NCBI GenBank assembly: GCA_030685235.1
Contig: MU839099.1
Coordinates: 62,001 to 126,000 of the forward strand
Length of the DNA stretch: 64,000 bases
From: Copromyces sp. CBS 386.78
Lineage: Eukaryota > Ascomycota > Sordariomycetes > Sordariales > Sordariaceae
Reading direction: 5' to 3'
A program made the translations under genes and the position numbers. Positions 47,954 to 58,729 of the stretch are shown here, in pieces (position 1 is the first letter of the stretch; every line of letters starts with the position of its first letter). A model generated the notes under the pieces. It saw only the letters and a program-made list of their open reading frames with translations, did no database searches and was not told where the DNA came from.

Positions 47954-50900
47954 AAAAAACAACAATAAGCTTCCTCCTCGCCACATACGCACTTGCGACG
48001 TATGTGGCCAGATCATTCAGTCACCAACAAACAACAACCTGCCCACCGTCACGGCTCAGAACTGACGCCCGACAACTACATTCCCATTTGATACACATCA
48101 TTCAGACTAAACCGTCCAGGAATTGGGATGTGTGTTCATGTAAGCAGACCGTCGCGGGATAGAGGAATTTTCCTCTTCTCGCAGTTGCATAGGGATTCCA
48201 CCACCGGGCAGTGCCTGATATCAGTTACATGCGGCATATGCACTTTGGCGTATTGAGACTTAATACCGTATCTTTCTACCGCCAACATAGCCATCATTGC
48301 TGGAGGAGGTGTGTGTGTGGTTGTACTTTCCGCCCCCCGGCTGGAAGTGGATGTCTAGGGGAGGGAAGGGGCCCGGTGGGGGCGTTTGGGGCTACAGCGG
48401 AGTCAGCAAATCGCCTTTCTTGTTTGCTGGTGGTATCTGAGTACGTGATCGGAAATTACACCGGGCACGGAAAGTATGATGCGCCTCTCTTTGGTGTATT
48501 TTGTTTCAGTATGCCTTCTCTTGGACGTTCCATACTCCATTTCTCAAAGGAGTTGGCCATCTTCCCTTGTATCGCATCAGTCACATGCCTCAGCGAGTCA
48601 AAAAGAGAATGTAGCATTGGGCGTAGGTAAGCACATCCACGAATTGAGTATCAGCTTCTCCAATCGACGTCTATCTCCCCGTGCATATACGGTTTGGCGG
48701 GCTGTGAGGCGACGCCCCATTTCTTCCACATACATCATACCAGAAACGGAGGCTAGACTACCTAGGTATTCAGAAGAAAGTCAGCGATGACTGTAACCGG
48801 CATCGCCAGCACGTTCTATTCAATCTTCTGGTCACCTAACGCTTATGAGCGTGATTATTGTCGGACTCCTCGGTCGGCAGTATTTGGGTGCGTTTGTTCC
48901 CGCGCTTGATTGTCTGTCATGTCCCATTCCGTGAGGAAAGGCCACTCCAAGAGAGCCGTCGTATGGAAGACTGGTGTTCTTTGTCTGGAACTGTTCCATT
49001 GTAACATGATACACGATGGCGCGTCTGTTCTTTGTGTCAGAGTCTTACACCCTGTATCATGACCGACCAGTTGTTAGTTATACTCCGTCGTGCGCTACCA
49101 GACGCGTGGATTGTGTTGCGAGTCTCGGGGATATTCTGGGAAGAGCGAAGTCATACAAGAGCAAGCAGAGCGCAGGTGATGATGGGTGAGTGATAGGTAA
49201 CCCGGGTGTTCCGAGTGCGTGTATCCGCGACAGTTGTAGGAGATCCGGTTATTTCAGTGAGGACGGTGTGCGACCTCGCGGCTGAGGGAGAAGAGGACGG
49301 CACCAGCAAAGCCTGTCGCCTTCGGGTTTCCCAGAAATTAGGTTATCCGTATATTATCAAGAGTTGACGTTATAAGATGCGCCTATAACCCTTTGTGCAG
49401 CATGTACATATGCCGGACATAGCGGCTCAAAGTCGACGAAAGGATTACATCCCGAATATGTCATCTTTGGTCAATTGATTAGCATTTATTAAGCGTGCAT
49501 TGGAAGCAATGCCGCCGCATGTTCTTGACGAAATTGAGGTAACATGGCATTGGGTTTGTCAGACTTGGGCTTGTCCAATACCTATCAAAAGCTGCACAAG
49601 TCTGATCAGTTGACGTTAGTGACACTAGATCACAACTACTTATTTCTAGTAAAAATGTGTTGAGCAAAGAGTGTTGCAAGAAAGCCAAGTGTGTCAGATA
49701 TCGAAAAGACAAAGACCAATTCAGGCTTTGTTTGGGATCAGTTGGCAGCGGCATTTGTGATGTTGCAGATTGATTGAACTGAATATTGAAGAAAGAGGAA
49801 ACCGCGAGGCATTCGAAGTGGTGGACAATGCAAAGGAATTGGCCAATCAAAGCACTCAGTTGAGTGCATCTTGGCATTCAGTTCTCCAGTTCGAGAGATC
49901 ACGGCAGCTGCCGCACAGGAGACAGCGCCAAGACAAACGGCAACTTCATGTCAGGGGGAAGCTGGCAGCTGCCGGCCTCTTGTCATTGGCCCAAGGCAGT
50001 CCGTTTCGGCCGAGACGCCAAGCAGCGGATAGGCGGGAGCGGCGCTGATGTGAGGTGCACCTCACCTCCTTCCACTCCCAACATCAGACCGTGACGTTTC
50101 TGTTATACAGTAACGATCCCAATCCCCGACTAGCAATGCGCAAAATGTTCTCATGGACAAACTCGGTGTCTATTGTGTGAAATCGCCAAGTCACAACTCG
50201 TCATGCTTCGGCAACCCCAGGTTTCTGGCTTCACGATGAATTCAGGGTGATTCTCCGACGACGTGGAGGCTCAAACAGAGGGTGTTTGCTATAGTGTAAC
50301 GACGACATCACGTATCAAATCGGAGGGATTAGGTCAAATACAAAAGGCCCCGTCAGCGGCAATTGCGGCCTTGGGTTTTGAGCAAACAATATTTCTTTCC
50401 GCCAGGGAATGGTTGATATCTTGGCAACATGTCACTCGCGACTTCCAAAGTCCGATACATGGACCGCCTGACTATTTACCTCAATCGAAATTTCAGAATC
50501 TTCGACATGCTTTCCCGAACTTCGAGAATTACTGGCTGCCGACCATTCGGTCGTGCCTTGGCCACGACTGGACTTTTATTCAGACTGCGGGACCAAAGGA
50601 CACACCCGGGCACACGTGGGATCCGGGGATGATCTCTCGAGAGGCCCCGTACTTCAAGCGTCACCTCGCCTATCCGGCTTCAAGTCAGACAAAATCTGCC
50701 AGATGAGCATGATGCAGAACTAGACGGAAGCTACATGTCTCTGGAAAAGCGAGTTAGTAACACGCAGTCACTAGTGTGAAGCACCTTCCATCCTTCAGTA
50801 ATTCTTCCTAAGGAGTGAGCTGAGGTGACCTGAAGTGTTCTTTCCATTACGAAAGTCTTACCGTGGGGTCAGCAAAAGGGGCAAGAACGCTTCACCGCTC

Positions 50901-51318
50901 TATTGGAGCATCCATATCACACCTTCAAGTGATGTTCTGATATTTAGGGAAAGAACTTCCCATAATGGGTTGCGGAGTTTGCTAGCTTGGGTGAGCCCAT
51001 CCGAGACATCTTCACCCAGACAGCAATCCCGATTCATTTTTCCATGATCTGTCAAATTATCTTCTCTCCTCTCCTTGTCCGAGCTGTGTCCGGAACCCAT
51101 TCTCACCATCAAGCCCGCGATCTCCAAAGCCTTCACTGGTGGCGGCCTGCAACATCGACAAGAACTTTCAGGTAGCCATCCTTGGGGTTTGCCTCCTCGT
51201 TTGGTTCGCGGCTTTTCAGTCAAATCCTACGCTCCTTACTCAGCCCTTGATCTGCCAAACGACGCTCCTTTGCTCAACTTCTCTCCTTATCCAAGTCTTG
51301 TTACATTCTAACTTCAGG

Positions 51319-52616
51319 ATGCTGCTATATCCTACCCTCCTGACCGCCGCTTTTGCGGCCACTGGCATGGCGGCTGCTATCCCTGGCCCTGTCCATACCA
51401 CAGGCAACAAAGGCACCGCCTCACTGGTGCAAGTCCGCAATCCGAACTTCGAATTCAGGCATGGCCCTCTTGCGTTGGCAAAAGCATATCAGAAGTTTGG
51501 CGCCCCAATCCCAGAGGACCTCAGAGCCGCCGTCGCTAGGTTTCGCCGGAACCAGAAGCGACAGACCGGCACTGTTGAAACGGACGCCGAGAAGCACGAC
51601 GTCGAGTACCTGACACCCATCTCCATCGGTACTCCGCCGCAGGATCTCATTGTTGATTTCGACACAGGGTCTAGCGACCTCTGGGTCTTCAGCACGGAGA
51701 TGGCTGCGAAGGATATCAAAGGCCAGGCTGTGTACGATCCGAACAACAGCTCCACGTCTGAGAAGCTCCAGGGTTCAACCTGGCAAATTACATATGGCGA
51801 CGGCAGCTCCTCGAGCGGCGACGTCTACCTCGACACGGTCACGATCGGCAATTTAACTGTCCCTAACCAAGCCGTAGAGGCGGCCAAGAAGGTTTCAGAC
51901 GAGTTCACCGACGACCCCAACAATGATGGCTTGTTGGGTTTGGGCTTTAGTTCGATCAACACAGTTCAACCTACCCCACAGAACACATTCTTTGACAACG
52001 TAAAGAAAAACCTTGACGCTCCTCTGTTTACCACTAATCTGAAGCATGGTGCCCGTAAGCTTCTTCGCCTGCCAAATACCATGCCCTGAGAAGATACTAA
52101 CTCTTCTATAATATAGCGGGCAGCTACAACTTCGGCTACATCGATCCCGCAGCATATATCGGAAACATCAGTTGGACGCCTGTTGACAATAGCCAGGGAT
52201 TTTGGGGCTTCACCTCCCCGGGATATGCGGTTGGAACTGGAGCGTTGCGGAATCACTCAATCAGTGGTATTGCGGACACCGGGACTACGCTGCTGCTTCT
52301 ACCCAAATCCATCGTCAAGGCATATTATGGAGAGGTCCAGGGCGCCCAGTACGACAGTAGCCAGGGCGGTTATGTTTTCCCTTGCAGCCCTACTCCACCG
52401 GACTTTGTCTTTGGCGTCAACAACGGCATTGTTACTGTTCCAGGAGACATGGTGTTGTATGCACCAATTGATAGTGCCAACCAAAACTGTTTCGGTGGCA
52501 TCCAAAGTGATACAGGCATTGGATTTTCGATCTTCGGCGACGTCGCGCTTAAGACTAGCTTTGTCGTGTTTGACGCTGGCGGGTTGCAGCTTGGTTGGGC
52601 GGCAAAGAACCTATGA
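51319..52616 (+). CDS. Secreted pepsin-type aspartyl protease (family A1)
   Basis: Exons 51319-52054 and 52117-52616 with a 62-nt intron (GTAAGC, ACTAAC, TATAG) give 411 aa. The ATG at 51319 opens a signal peptide (MLLYPTLLTAAFAATGMAAA). A propeptide of ~60 residues ends at a basic NQKR site near residue 81. The mature enzyme has catalytic D115 in VDFDTGSSDLW, the flap Tyr in ITYGDGSS, and catalytic D299 in GIADTGTTLL. The closing motif is FGDVALKTSFVVFD then LGWA. Length and motifs match aspergillopepsin/penicillopepsin-like acid proteases secreted to digest external protein. The frame is open upstream of 51319, but that part lacks a signal and is not counted. Confidence 0.93.
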
Positions 52617-53489
52617 TTTAGGTGTATGGACATGGTTGGACCTTCCAAGAAGTTTCATTTCCTCTTTGTCAATCAGGAACGTCGAGTTCCCCTTTGTGTT
52701 CGAGTATACTTGTAATCTTAGTTGACTGGCTTTCGTGTTACTTCCAGGCGGGGAATACCTAATTTACAACTTTGAACAACTGCAAGATTCTGCCCATGTC
52801 AGTTGCACAAGCCTCCGTCTGAATACAAGAGAGACATATGCTCATTTGCAAAAATAATCCTACGTCAAATTTATTGTCGAGATAGCGTTTACATCCCATT
52901 GTAGTTAACGGCTACGATGCCGATTGCAACCTGCAATTTAACCGAATGCCACAAAGGTATGTCAGGAACCAGCCTGAGCCTGGAACATGAATCTACAACA
53001 TTCAGCCGTAGAGTGACCAAGTCAGATAAGCTTTCCGATAAATATGTTCAAGACTTTGAACAGTACTGTACCTTGGTAGGGTGAAATGATGAGTTGGTGA
53101 ACCCCGCGTCTTCAGTTCCGCTATAGATAGGATTGACCATAAGCAACTTGTGATCTCGGATCATCCTGATTTCTGGATATCCTATCAACGCAATGGGCAC
53201 CTCAAGATCCCACGAGCTACAGGCCCCATGCGATGATACGGAAAACGGGTCGACCACGGAGTGTAGTCTGAACCAGGGTCCCGGCTAGAACTCTTTTCTT
53301 CCTACTCTATTTGAGTGCCGGACATCTGAAGACAGGCTCGTCTTGCCGAGTACCACACTCCACCGTATTCAGGGGAGGAGGGGAAATGATGAAAAGAGGA
53401 GACGAAAGCTAAGCTCAGAAGATCGGAGTCGTCTATCTTGCTCATATGGACACCTCTGTCGCCTCCCTCCCAGTGTGATATCCTCTGCC
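52617..53489. other. Intergenic region between two secreted-enzyme genes
   Basis: About 870 nt; 3' end of the protease gene and promoter of the hydrolase gene. No other feature recognised. Confidence 0.4.
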
Positions 53490-55015
53490 ATGACGCGGCG
53501 ATTCAAGATGTTGTCCCAAAACGCAGCCCTTCAGCTGCTATTGCTCCTAGCAACACTCGCAACAGCAGCGCCCAACTGCCCACCCCTCGGCCCCGTATTC
53601 GAAAAGCCGCGAAACTTCAAGTCCAGCGCCGCCATCCGCGCTGCCCTCGCCAACCTCACCGAGGCCTTCCAAACCCGCGACGCCGACAACTCGGCCGCCG
53701 TCCGCGCCAACATCACGAGCTACAGCCTCGAGGTGTTCAGCATCAGCGACGTCGACCCGGTCATCTTCAGCTGGCACCACACCGCTCCCGCGCACGCTTC
53801 GAGCAACATTACCAATGGCGGGGTGAAGAAGACAGATGCGAATACCGTGTACCGTCTGGGCAGCTTGACCAAGATCTTTACCGTGTATACGTGGCTGGCG
53901 CAGGACGGGGATGTGCGGTGGAATGAGCCGATTACCAAGTATGTCCCCGAGTTGGCAGAGGCGGCGGATAAGGCGAAGGATGATCCGGTGGGGAATGTGG
54001 CTGGACAGCTTTCGGGAGCTGTGAGGGATTGTAAGTGCAGTTGTTTTCTACACCCAAGCTGAAGGTGTGTTGGGGGTTGGAAGAAAAGGACTGACTGAGG
54101 ATGGGCTAAACACATAGATGGCCTAATGGGTGAACTCACCCAGACGGTGGACCAGAACACTGCGATCCAGCTTGGATTTCCGGCTCTGAACAGCTCGGAC
54201 CCCACGCTACCCAAGTGTGGTGTCTGGCCTCACTGCAACAGGACCGGTAAAGTCTTTCGACCTCTCCCAGTCAAGAGCGAGGATCTGACAGGCAATCGAC
54301 AGAATTCTTCTCCGGCCTCCTCCAAGTCTACCCCTCCTACGCCCCCTTCACCACCCCCGCCTACACCAACACCGGTTTCCAAATCCTCGCCTACGCGCTC
54401 GAGTCCATCAAAGGCAGGCCCTTCCAACAGCTCATGGAAGAATCCATCTTCCGTCCGCTCAATCTCTCCCACACCTTCTACAACAAGGCCCCCTCAAACC
54501 TCGGCATCATCCCCGGCCCCGGCTCCGCCTCCGACGCCCAATGGGACTACCAGCTCGGCGACGAGAACCCAGCAGGAAACATGTACTCCTCCGTCCAGGA
54601 CATCTCCGCCCTCGGCCGCTCCATCATGCGCTCCACGCTGCTCGCCCCCGTGCTCACAAACCGGTGGCTCAAGCCCGCGTCCCTGACTTCCGAACCCAAC
54701 GCTGACGTCGGCTACCCCTGGGGCATCCGGCGCATCGTTTTGTCAAGCGTGACCAACGGCAAGCGCGTCGTGGACGCATACAACAAGGCAGGGCGGATTG
54801 GGTACTACAATTCGCTTCTGAACCTGCTGCCGGACTACGGCGTCGGCTTTTCCGTCTTGTTAGCTAGTCCGAACTTGCCTGCCAACGCGAACTTCAATCT
54901 CGCGGATGCGCTGGGCGAGCAGCTTTTACCGGCCTTGGAAGAGGCAGCGAGGGAGCGAGCGCAGGATACCTATGGCGGGGAATACTCCAACGGCGGGAAC
55001 TCTTCCCTGAAATAA
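53490..55015 (+). CDS. Secreted serine beta-lactamase-like hydrolase, C-terminally truncated by a stop
   Basis: Exons 53490-54030, 54118-54246 and 54303-55015 give 460 aa. Introns are 87 nt (GTAAGT...CATAG) and 56 nt (GTAAAG...GACAG). A signal peptide (LQLLLLLATLATAA) follows the start; the ATG at 53508 is an equally good start. The catalytic SxxK is S125-L-T-K128 in RLGSLTKIF. The Tyr-x-Asn motif is Y244-T-N246 in AYTNTGFQ. The family (PF00144) covers class C beta-lactamase-like esterases and peptidases, and fungal secreted members usually act on esters or amides rather than antibiotics. The core domain ends near residue 435. The TAA at 55013-55015 is followed in the same frame by 120 more codons (next feature), so the protein is probably shortened relative to relatives. 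Confidence 0.82.
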
Positions 55016-55378
55016 ACCACCCAGCCCGACCGCCCCGGCTTGGGAATCGAGAACTGGGTGTCCAACAGGACGGACATGCAGTATATTTCTGTCGTTCTAG
55101 CAGCTGGGTACTCGCCCGCTAGTCCCTCGATTAGATTGTACCCGACGGGGTTGGAGACGGTGATTCCGGGGGAGATGAATCGCGATACGGGGCGCGCGGC
55201 GACAAGGGGGAAAAGGGTAGCGTATAAGGCCGTGTTTGAGGATTTGAATGTGCCGAGCAGAACGCCACCGAGTATGTTCTCGACGGACTGTGGGAGCTGG
55301 GTCAGCTTGACGGGGGTCACGTATGGGAGTATGCCGCTGGATCAGTTCTTTTTTGAGGTGGATGGAGCGGGAGGGTAG
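55016..55378 (+). pseudogene. In-frame C-terminal tail of the beta-lactamase-like gene beyond a stop codon
   Basis: Directly after the TAA the same frame stays open for 120 codons and reads like protein (PDRPGLGIENWVSNRTDMQY, LYPTGLETVIPGE, CGSWVSLTGVTYG), ending at a TAG. Fungal relatives of this hydrolase usually have a beta-rich C-terminal domain in this place. No intron could remove the TAA without breaking the frame, since there is no GT...AG pair around it. It is either a nonsense mutation that detached this domain or a readthrough site. Confidence 0.65.
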
Positions 55379-55774
55379 TTAGTGTTGAGGATGCGGCGTT
55401 GAGAATGGTTATGAGGAAGAGTTGAGGGGAGGAGTGGTGGTGAGGAGGAGGAAGGGGGGGAGAAGGGGGTCTGTGAGATGGAAGTGCGGGGCTGGTTTGG
55501 GGAGGGGACAGAGAAATGATTTAGTTGGACATGATGACATGATGCCGCCATCAGAAATTGAAAGGTCTTCGATATCACAATATCTCTTTGATATATTGAG
55601 TGCGCTTACGATGTTGTCAAACGTTTCAGTGCAGACCTGTCGTCGACATCGAGGAGTGTCTGCCGTCACTCTTTTTCAAAATCTTGGACACCCTCAACGG
55701 ATTGCGCGCTGGAGGCTCGATGCACTAAGATAATATAAAAACTTGATCTCCGCTAGCTATAATAAGTAGTACAA
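55379..55774. other. Intergenic region before tRNA-Ile
   Basis: About 400 nt; G-rich at its left end, no coding signal seen. Confidence 0.4.
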
Positions 55775-55870
55775 GCCCGATTAGCTCAGCTGGTTAGAGC
55801 GTCGTACTAATATCAGTACTCTGATATCAAGTCAATGCGAAGGTCAACAGTTCAATCCTGTTATTGGGCA
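55775..55870 (+). tRNA. tRNA-Ile (AAU) with intron
   Basis: Acceptor GCCCGAT pairs with ATTGGGC and the discriminator is A. The D-arm TAGCTCAGCTGGTTAGAGC is canonical. The T-arm is AACAGTTCAATCCTGTT. The anticodon stem TCGTA pairs with TGCGA. Loop CT-AAT-A gives anticodon AAU at 55809-55811, with a ~22-nt intron (55813-55834) after position 37. Confidence 0.92.
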
Positions 55871-55871
55871 T

Positions 55872-55884
55872 CTTTTTTTTTTTC
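55872..55884 (+). terminator. Pol III terminator of tRNA-Ile
   Basis: A T-run of about 12 immediately after the tRNA 3' end. Confidence 0.8.
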
Positions 55885-56610
55885 GCTTTTTGGCATCTGC
55901 ACTATCTTCCTCTCTTTATATTTCCTTTTTACTTTACTTTCCATAGTTTTATTTTCTTTTTGCTATTGGTATCGTTGCCAGTTGAATGGTTGAACGTGCA
56001 TGGTATCATCCATAGCGACAGGTTAGCAAGATGTATCTATCCAAGTCTACAACAATAACAACAACAACAACACCCGTGCAAGATGTAAGCGCGATGACAA
56101 ATGCAACAATGTTGAATATGCTCGTAAATTAAGATATCTTCTACGAATGTTACAATGTTAATATGTTGCTGACTGTATCACGTTTACATCATCTCTCTTG
56201 GTCCTTAACAATGGACTTTGCCTCTGGCTACGTATTTGTTCCGAAAATTGAACTCGGCGTCTGGATTGAATCCCACGTGCAGATGAACATAAACTACATT
56301 GAAGATTCTCCCAAGCCTGGAACATGTAGGACGCCTCATGGCTTATCAGAATCATGCGGCAATCAGTCCCCCGTCCACAATTAAGGGGTGTGCTGCAGAT
56401 GAACACACAGGTGGGGCAAGCTAGGGGCATGTTTGTTGTCGTTGGTAGAGACATCCCTCAGTTGGCGCGGAAACGAATAGGGGCAGGTTTAGTTCAAGTG
56501 GCTGATCTTCTTCCTGGATGCTGTAAGTTGGTAGGCTCATCGACAGAGGTGGCGTCGGCATGCTGACACAAGCGGGGTGAAAACCTTCAGGAGCTCGTCG
56601 ACAAATCCTC
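55885..56610. other. Intergenic region
   Basis: About 730 nt between tRNA-Ile and the 3' end of the next minus-strand gene. It is AT-moderate, with an (AAC)n-like patch near 56050-56070. No gene seen. Confidence 0.4.
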
Positions 56611-57825
56611 TCAGAACGTGGTCTGTAGCTTGGGATAGTAATCAGTGTTGACCTTTAGGTCCGCAAAGATCCGACCAGAGTCATCATCGCTTAATCCTTT
56701 GAGCCTTTGAAGATCCTCCTCCTCAAGCTTCTCCAACTCCTCAGCAGGTTCTTGTTTGTTCTCTTTCTCATCGGCCTTCTGTGGCTCAAGAGCCTTTTCG
56801 ACACCGGACGACTCGCCGACAAGAAGGAACTGAGTGTTGACATAGTCGAGGTGCTTGGGCTGTGTGGACATCCATCGGAGAGATCGAAACTCTTTGAGCA
56901 CCCTTTTGGAAAAAAAGTCATTAGTTTTTGCTTTGCTGACCATGATCGATGATATGGCATGGTGAACTCACTCCTCAGGATACTCCGGACCCCTTGGTAA
57001 ACGTGCATTGGCTGGGGCAGGATATTGTGGATTTCTGGTACTGATGATGAAGCTGCCCTTGGGTTTTAGCCCAATCTCCTTCTGGACTTCCCCAAGCTCC
57101 TCGGGTAAAGTGAGTATGTAGGCGAGGTGGCTGTCGGACCCAGTGCTGGTAATGGCATACACGCCCTCGGCCACAGGCGTTGCGGCGGGACTGTGTCTCG
57201 TGCCTGCTGTCTTGGTGTCATAGTCATTGGACGCCAGGAACTCATCCTTGAGCTGCCGAAACGAGGCGCCAGTCTTCTCAACGAACGAGATCCACCTGTC
57301 TTTGCCAGACTGAGGGAGCACTTTCTTTGGGATGGCACACAAGCGGCTGTTGCCAGCATCACCAATGGGACCGCTTCCGAGCTTGGCGTCCTTCTCGATA
57401 GGGCGGAGTAGGATGTAGCTCCGCGCAATCTCATTGACGGCAGAAGGCTCATCAATGCCGACCCGGCCACGGAAGAAAAAGTAGATGATGCCCTTCTCGA
57501 GGATACTGGAGGGCACAGCTTCGGGTGCCTCTCGACCGTGCGGCTCGACAGCACTCTTCTTGTCTTCCTGGGCTGCCTTCTCTTCTGTCTGACCCTCAGT
57601 TTTCTCGGCTTCAGCACCGGTCTCCTTGGTCTCCTCGGTTTCTTTCTTCGTCGACTCGTCATCCGCGATCTCGGTCTTGGCCCGCTTGGCCTTGGGCGAT
57701 TCGCTGGCGCCTTCCGTATCAGGATCGACCTTGTGCTTGGAGCCGGGCTCGGCCTCCGAGGCAGGAGGTGCCGCATCAGGAGCCTTATACTCCTTTTTGG
57801 AAGCCTCTCTTGTAGTGGGTGCCAT
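56611..57825 (-). CDS. Conserved fungal nuclear-type protein (relatives often labelled BTB domain transcription factor)
   Basis: Minus-strand exons 56972-57825 and 56611-56902, separated by a 69-nt intron (GTGAGT...AAAAG), give 381 aa. The first ~105 residues are highly charged and low-complexity, with a likely nuclear signal (SPKAKRAKTE). The conserved core starts at ILEKGIIYFFFRGRVGIDEP, continues through RSYILLRPI, and includes RLCAIPKKVLP and ISFVEKTGASFRQL. SFIISTRNPQYPAPANARLP leads across the intron to RWMSTQPKHLDYVNTQFLLVG. A Glu/Lys-rich helical tail ends the protein. I recall this core from fungal proteins annotated as BTB-domain transcription factors, but see no classical BTB fold signature, so function is unassigned. 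Confidence 0.8.
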
Positions 57826-58729
57826 GTTGATGGGTTCGTAAGAAGTGACAAAATGGATGAAGGTGACAAGATGGTGCAGCGCTCCGGTGAGCTTGGCGGA
57901 ATGAGTTACGAGGAGAAGAGAAGAGAATGACCCGTTAGAGGCAAGAGCTGAGTAGGTAGGTACCTCCTACAAGTAAGCACTTTGACGTGAAGAGTCCTGC
58001 AAACGGCTCCTTCTCTTTGAACAGTTAACAATCCGTCACTAACTTCTCGAAAGTAAACAGAAGTATGATGTCATGATGGCAGCTAGCACTGTGTCAATAT
58101 GCTGATAGGGCTGTATTTAGTGTAGATCTTCAGTTTGATTGGTCCATGCTGGTCGTCAAGTGCTTGGGGACCCTGACGGACAGGAGATGGAACGTGCGTA
58201 AAGACCTGACCCACTTCCCCGTCGCAAATGTATTTCAACTCATCCTCCCGCATTGGAGCGACCGAACTTTCCATGTGCATCGTCACTGCATTCCGACGGT
58301 GTCAACAACATCGGCAGTCGCGGGTACATACGGTCTGCCCTGCGTACAGTAGTTGTCGGCGGTGAGGAAGGATCGAGAGGACGAATGCACTGTATTTCCG
58401 TAATGTACCCTACGATGCTTTTGAGGTTCGCTCCGATGAGTGGCCGATGTTGCCGTGAAAGAATACGTTCCTTCCTCTTTCGACCTATCTGGCATGATCT
58501 GCTTATTTTTCTTCCCACCGACTTTTGGCCTTTCGTCATTTCCAGGTTGTTCTTCAACTGGGAACTCTCCTCACTTTAATTCTCCTTCCAATGCCTTTCC
58601 CGTCTACCTCTACCGGCACGTCCAATGCAACCGAACCTCTTTCCTGCCCAAAACCATGAATGCTATTAAGTACCGTACTTATACTTCCACCCATCCCCTT
58701 CTGTTGTACGAGTCGAGACTCTGTGCTAA
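57826..58729. other. Intergenic region
   Basis: About 900 nt between two minus-strand genes: promoter of the nuclear-type protein gene and 3' region of the amidoligase gene. Short frames on both strands lack domain signals. Confidence 0.4.

Larger units (their letters stand above)
43475..51318. other. Gene-poor region of ~7.8 kb
   Basis: Runs from the OPT promoter to the protease gene. No frame carries a recognisable domain or clean splice pattern. The longest (45143-45700 plus, 50263-50706 plus, 49479-49877 minus) overlap others and lack coding character. It contains microsatellites near 47382-47412 and 47929-47953 and an 18-bp tandem duplication at 43769-43804. A 50-codon frame from the ATG at 46891 looks mildly coding but cannot be extended. 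No tRNA or 5S rRNA was found. Confidence 0.4.

Noticed and set aside
50263..50706. 147-codon plus-strand frame
   Set aside because: Some protein-like stretches, but no family, and the start is a non-consensus codon; not enough support.
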